Origin: Salipiger abyssi
Lineage (GTDB): Bacteria; Pseudomonadota; Alphaproteobacteria; Rhodobacterales; Rhodobacteraceae
Assembly (NCBI RefSeq): GCF_017311415.1
Contig: NZ_JAEKIS010000003.1
Span: 248,001-312,000 of the forward strand
Length of the DNA: 64,000 nucleotides
Direction: 5' to 3'
Below are positions 62,316 through 64,000 of the stretch, piece by piece. A model generated the notes under the pieces. That model did not search any database, was not told the origin of the DNA, and saw only the letters and a list, made by a program, of their open reading frames with translations. A program made the translations under genes and the position numbers. Numbering within the stretch: position 1 is the first letter of the stretch; each line of letters starts with the position of its first letter.

Positions 62316-64000
62316 TTACCCCTTCGTCGCCCGCTCGGTCCCTTCGGCGATGGCCGCGCGGAGGCGTTTTTCCAGCGTCTTCTGTTTCGAGGGCGTGTAG
62401 AATTTCAGCCCGAACATGTCCTTCACATAGAACGTGTCCACCACCTGCTCGCCATAGGTCGCGATGACCGCCGACGCGATGTAGACATTGCTCTCGGCCA
62501 GGGTGCGCGTCAGGTCGTATAGCAGGCCGGGCCGGTCGCGGGTGTCGACCTCGATGATGGTGTAGATCTCCGAGCCCTCGTTGTCGAAGGCGATGGAAGT
62601 CGGCACGGTGAAGGCGCGCTCGCGCTTCTTGAGCTTCTGACGCGAGAAGATCGCCTCGCGCGGCTGGACCTCGCCGCGCAGCGTCTTGCCGATCGTCTCG
62701 CGCAGGCGCGGAATGCGGGCGTTTTCATACGGCGAGCCGTCCGCGTCCTGGATCCAGAAGGCGGCGGTGGCATAGCCGTCCTTGGAGGTGAAGGTGCGCG
62801 CATCGACCACATTGGCGCCGACCAGCGACAGCGCGCCGGCGAGGCGCGAGAAGATTCCGGGATGATCGGCCAGCGCGAAACAGACGCGGGTGGCGTCGCG
62901 ATCCTCGTCGGGATGGATGTCGATCTTGATCTCGTCATCCTGGATGTCGCGCAGCAGCTCGGCAAAGACCACCTGCGCGGTGACATGCAGCCCCTGCCAG
63001 TAGGGATCGTAATGCCGGCTGGTCTCGGCGCGCAGATCCTTGGCATCCCAGTCCGACAGCGCCTCGCGCAGGGCCTTCTTGGCCTCGGCGCCGCGATTTT
63101 CGCGGTTGAGCGCCTCCATGCCGTCTTCCAGGGCCCGCCGGGTCTGGCGGTAGAGCGCTCTCAGTAAAGCGGCCTTCCAGTTGTTCCAGACCCCCGGCCC
63201 GACGCCTCGAATGTCGCAGACCGTCAGCACGGTGAGCAGGTCGAGCCGTTCGACGCTCTGCACCGCCTTGGCGAAATCGCGCACGGTGCGCGGGTCGGCG
63301 ATGTCGCGTTTCTGTGCCATGTCGGACATCAGAAGGTGATAGCGCACCAGCCATTCCACCGTGGCGCATTCCGCTTTGGTCAGCCCCAGGCGCGGCGCCA
63401 CCTTGCGGGCGATCTTGGCGCCCAGCACCGCGTGATCCTCCTGCCGTCCCTTGCCGATATCGTGCAGCAGCAGCGCCACGTAGAGCACCTTGCGGTTGAC
63501 GCCGTTGCGCAGGATGGTCGAAGCGACGGGCAGCTCTTCGACCAGTTCGCCCTGCTCGATATCCGACAGGTTGCGGATGCACTGTATGGTGTGCTCGTCC
63601 ACCGTGTAGCTGTGATACATGTTGAACTGCATCATCGCCACGATGGTCTGGAATTCCGGGATGAAGGCGCCCAGCACGCCGAGCTCGTTCATCCGCCGCA
63701 GCGAGCGCTCGGGGTTGCCGTGCTTAAGCAGCAGGTCGAGGAAGATGCGCCGCGCTTCCTTGTTGTTGCGCACGTCTTCGTCGATGAGTTTCAGGTTGGC
63801 CTTGATCAGCCGCATCCCGTCCGGATGTAGCAGCAGACCAGATCGCAGGCCCTCCTCGAAAAAGCGCAACAGGTTCAGCTTGTCGGCCAGAAAGCTCTCG
63901 TCATCGACGATGGAGAGCCGGTTGTGGACGATTTCGTAGCCCTCCTTGACCTGCGGGCTGCGCTTGAACATGCGCATGATCAGCGGGGCGTCTTTCTTGT
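62316..64000 (-). CDS. glnD: PII uridylyltransferase/uridylyl-removing enzyme GlnD (partial)
   Basis: The C-terminal part of GlnD, which uridylylates and de-uridylylates PII proteins according to glutamine level. The frame stays open to the window edge (KKDAPLIMRMFKRSPQ continues before ATG 63977), so the N-terminal nucleotidyltransferase domain is outside. The HD hydrolase domain is intact (LHDIGKGRQEDHAVLG with ILRNGVNRKVLYVALL before it). Two ACT domains follow, near VCFALADHPGIFSRLAGALS and VDTRDRPGLLYDLTRTLAES, and sense glutamine. The visible protein is 561 residues. Confidence 0.96.
   Translation of the reverse strand, partial: KKDAPLIMRMFKRSPQVKEGYEIVHNRLSIVDDESFLADKLNLLRFFEEGLRSGLLLHPDGMRLIKANLKLIDEDVRNNKEARRIFLDLLLKHGNPERSLRRMNELGVLGAFIPEFQTIVAMMQFNMYHSYTVDEHTIQCIRNLSDIEQGELVEELPVASTILRNGVNRKVLYVALLLHDIGKGRQEDHAVLGAKIARKVAPRLGLTKAECATVEWLVRYHLLMSDMAQKRDIADPRTVRDFAKAVQSVERLDLLTVLTVCDIRGVGPGVWNNWKAALLRALYRQTRRALEDGMEALNRENRGAEAKKALREALSDWDAKDLRAETSRHYDPYWQGLHVTAQVVFAELLRDIQDDEIKIDIHPDEDRDATRVCFALADHPGIFSRLAGALSLVGANVVDARTFTSKDGYATAAFWIQDADGSPYENARIPRLRETIGKTLRGEVQPREAIFSRQKLKKRERAFTVPTSIAFDNEGSEIYTIIEVDTRDRPGLLYDLTRTLAESNVYIASAVIATYGEQVVDTFYVKDMFGLKFYTPSKQKTLEKRLRAAIAEGTERATKG

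Overview
The window is high-GC DNA (about two thirds G+C by eye) with the gene content of an alphaproteobacterium of the family Rhodobacteraceae, probably the marine Roseobacter group. This rests on a ChoXWV-type choline importer, a ClpS gene next to a D,D-carboxypeptidase, a ruvCAB cluster, short DUF1127 and GlsB-like proteins, and a degenerate extragenic palindromic element I associate with this family. The genus cannot be fixed from sequence alone. I saw no rRNA, tRNA, CRISPR array, transposase, integrase or prophage.

Layout. 1-4357: nucleoside-type ABC importer (ATPase cut by the window edge, two permeases) with a LysE exporter gene between the permeases. 4421-8795: fmt, two tiny membrane proteins, a glutathionyl-hydroquinone reductase, a lone receiver-domain protein and a lytic transglycosylase. 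8874-10142: a low-GC gene for a HEPN-type protein resembling ApeA-like defence proteins, clearly foreign in composition. 10258-13020: adenine deaminase and the choline-binding protein ChoX.

13021-36237 looks like a catabolic block placed between choX and its partner genes choWV (36238-38072). Its first half (14172-22297) encodes the lower lysine/2-aminoadipate pathway: an ALDH7-type 2-aminoadipate semialdehyde dehydrogenase, an aminotransferase, the DUF1338 enzyme HglS (2-oxoadipate to D-2-hydroxyglutarate) and a D-2-hydroxyglutarate dehydrogenase-like flavoprotein, with two LysR regulators. Its second half (22327-33913) is an IclR-controlled system: a three-subunit flavin/[2Fe-2S] amine dehydrogenase, an enoyl-CoA hydratase-like protein, a polyamine-type ABC importer whose two permeases are fused, an acyl-CoA ligase and a Rossmann-fold protein. 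Two near-identical imperfect palindromes, one at each outward promoter flanking the iclR gene, tie these genes into one regulon. The substrate is unknown. A NIT-domain chemoreceptor closes the block.

38053-42030 is a signalling set: a hybrid histidine kinase, a periplasmic molybdopterin-fold protein without the cofactor cysteine, and a divergent NarL-type regulator. 42123-64000 is mostly housekeeping: hemF, an SDR lacking its catalytic lysine, an RsmC-like methyltransferase, clpS, a HAD hydrolase, two D,D-carboxypeptidases, ruvCAB, DUF1127, prmA, an MFS carrier, a cupin, a YeeE/YedE transporter, trpS, a rhomboid that has lost its catalytic residues, a phospholipase D-type enzyme, murJ and the 3' part of glnD. 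A 248-bp foldback element lies between the rhomboid and phospholipase genes.

Only one intergenic gap exceeds 300 bases (50115-50436). It holds the ruvC and DUF1127 promoters and a small palindrome.
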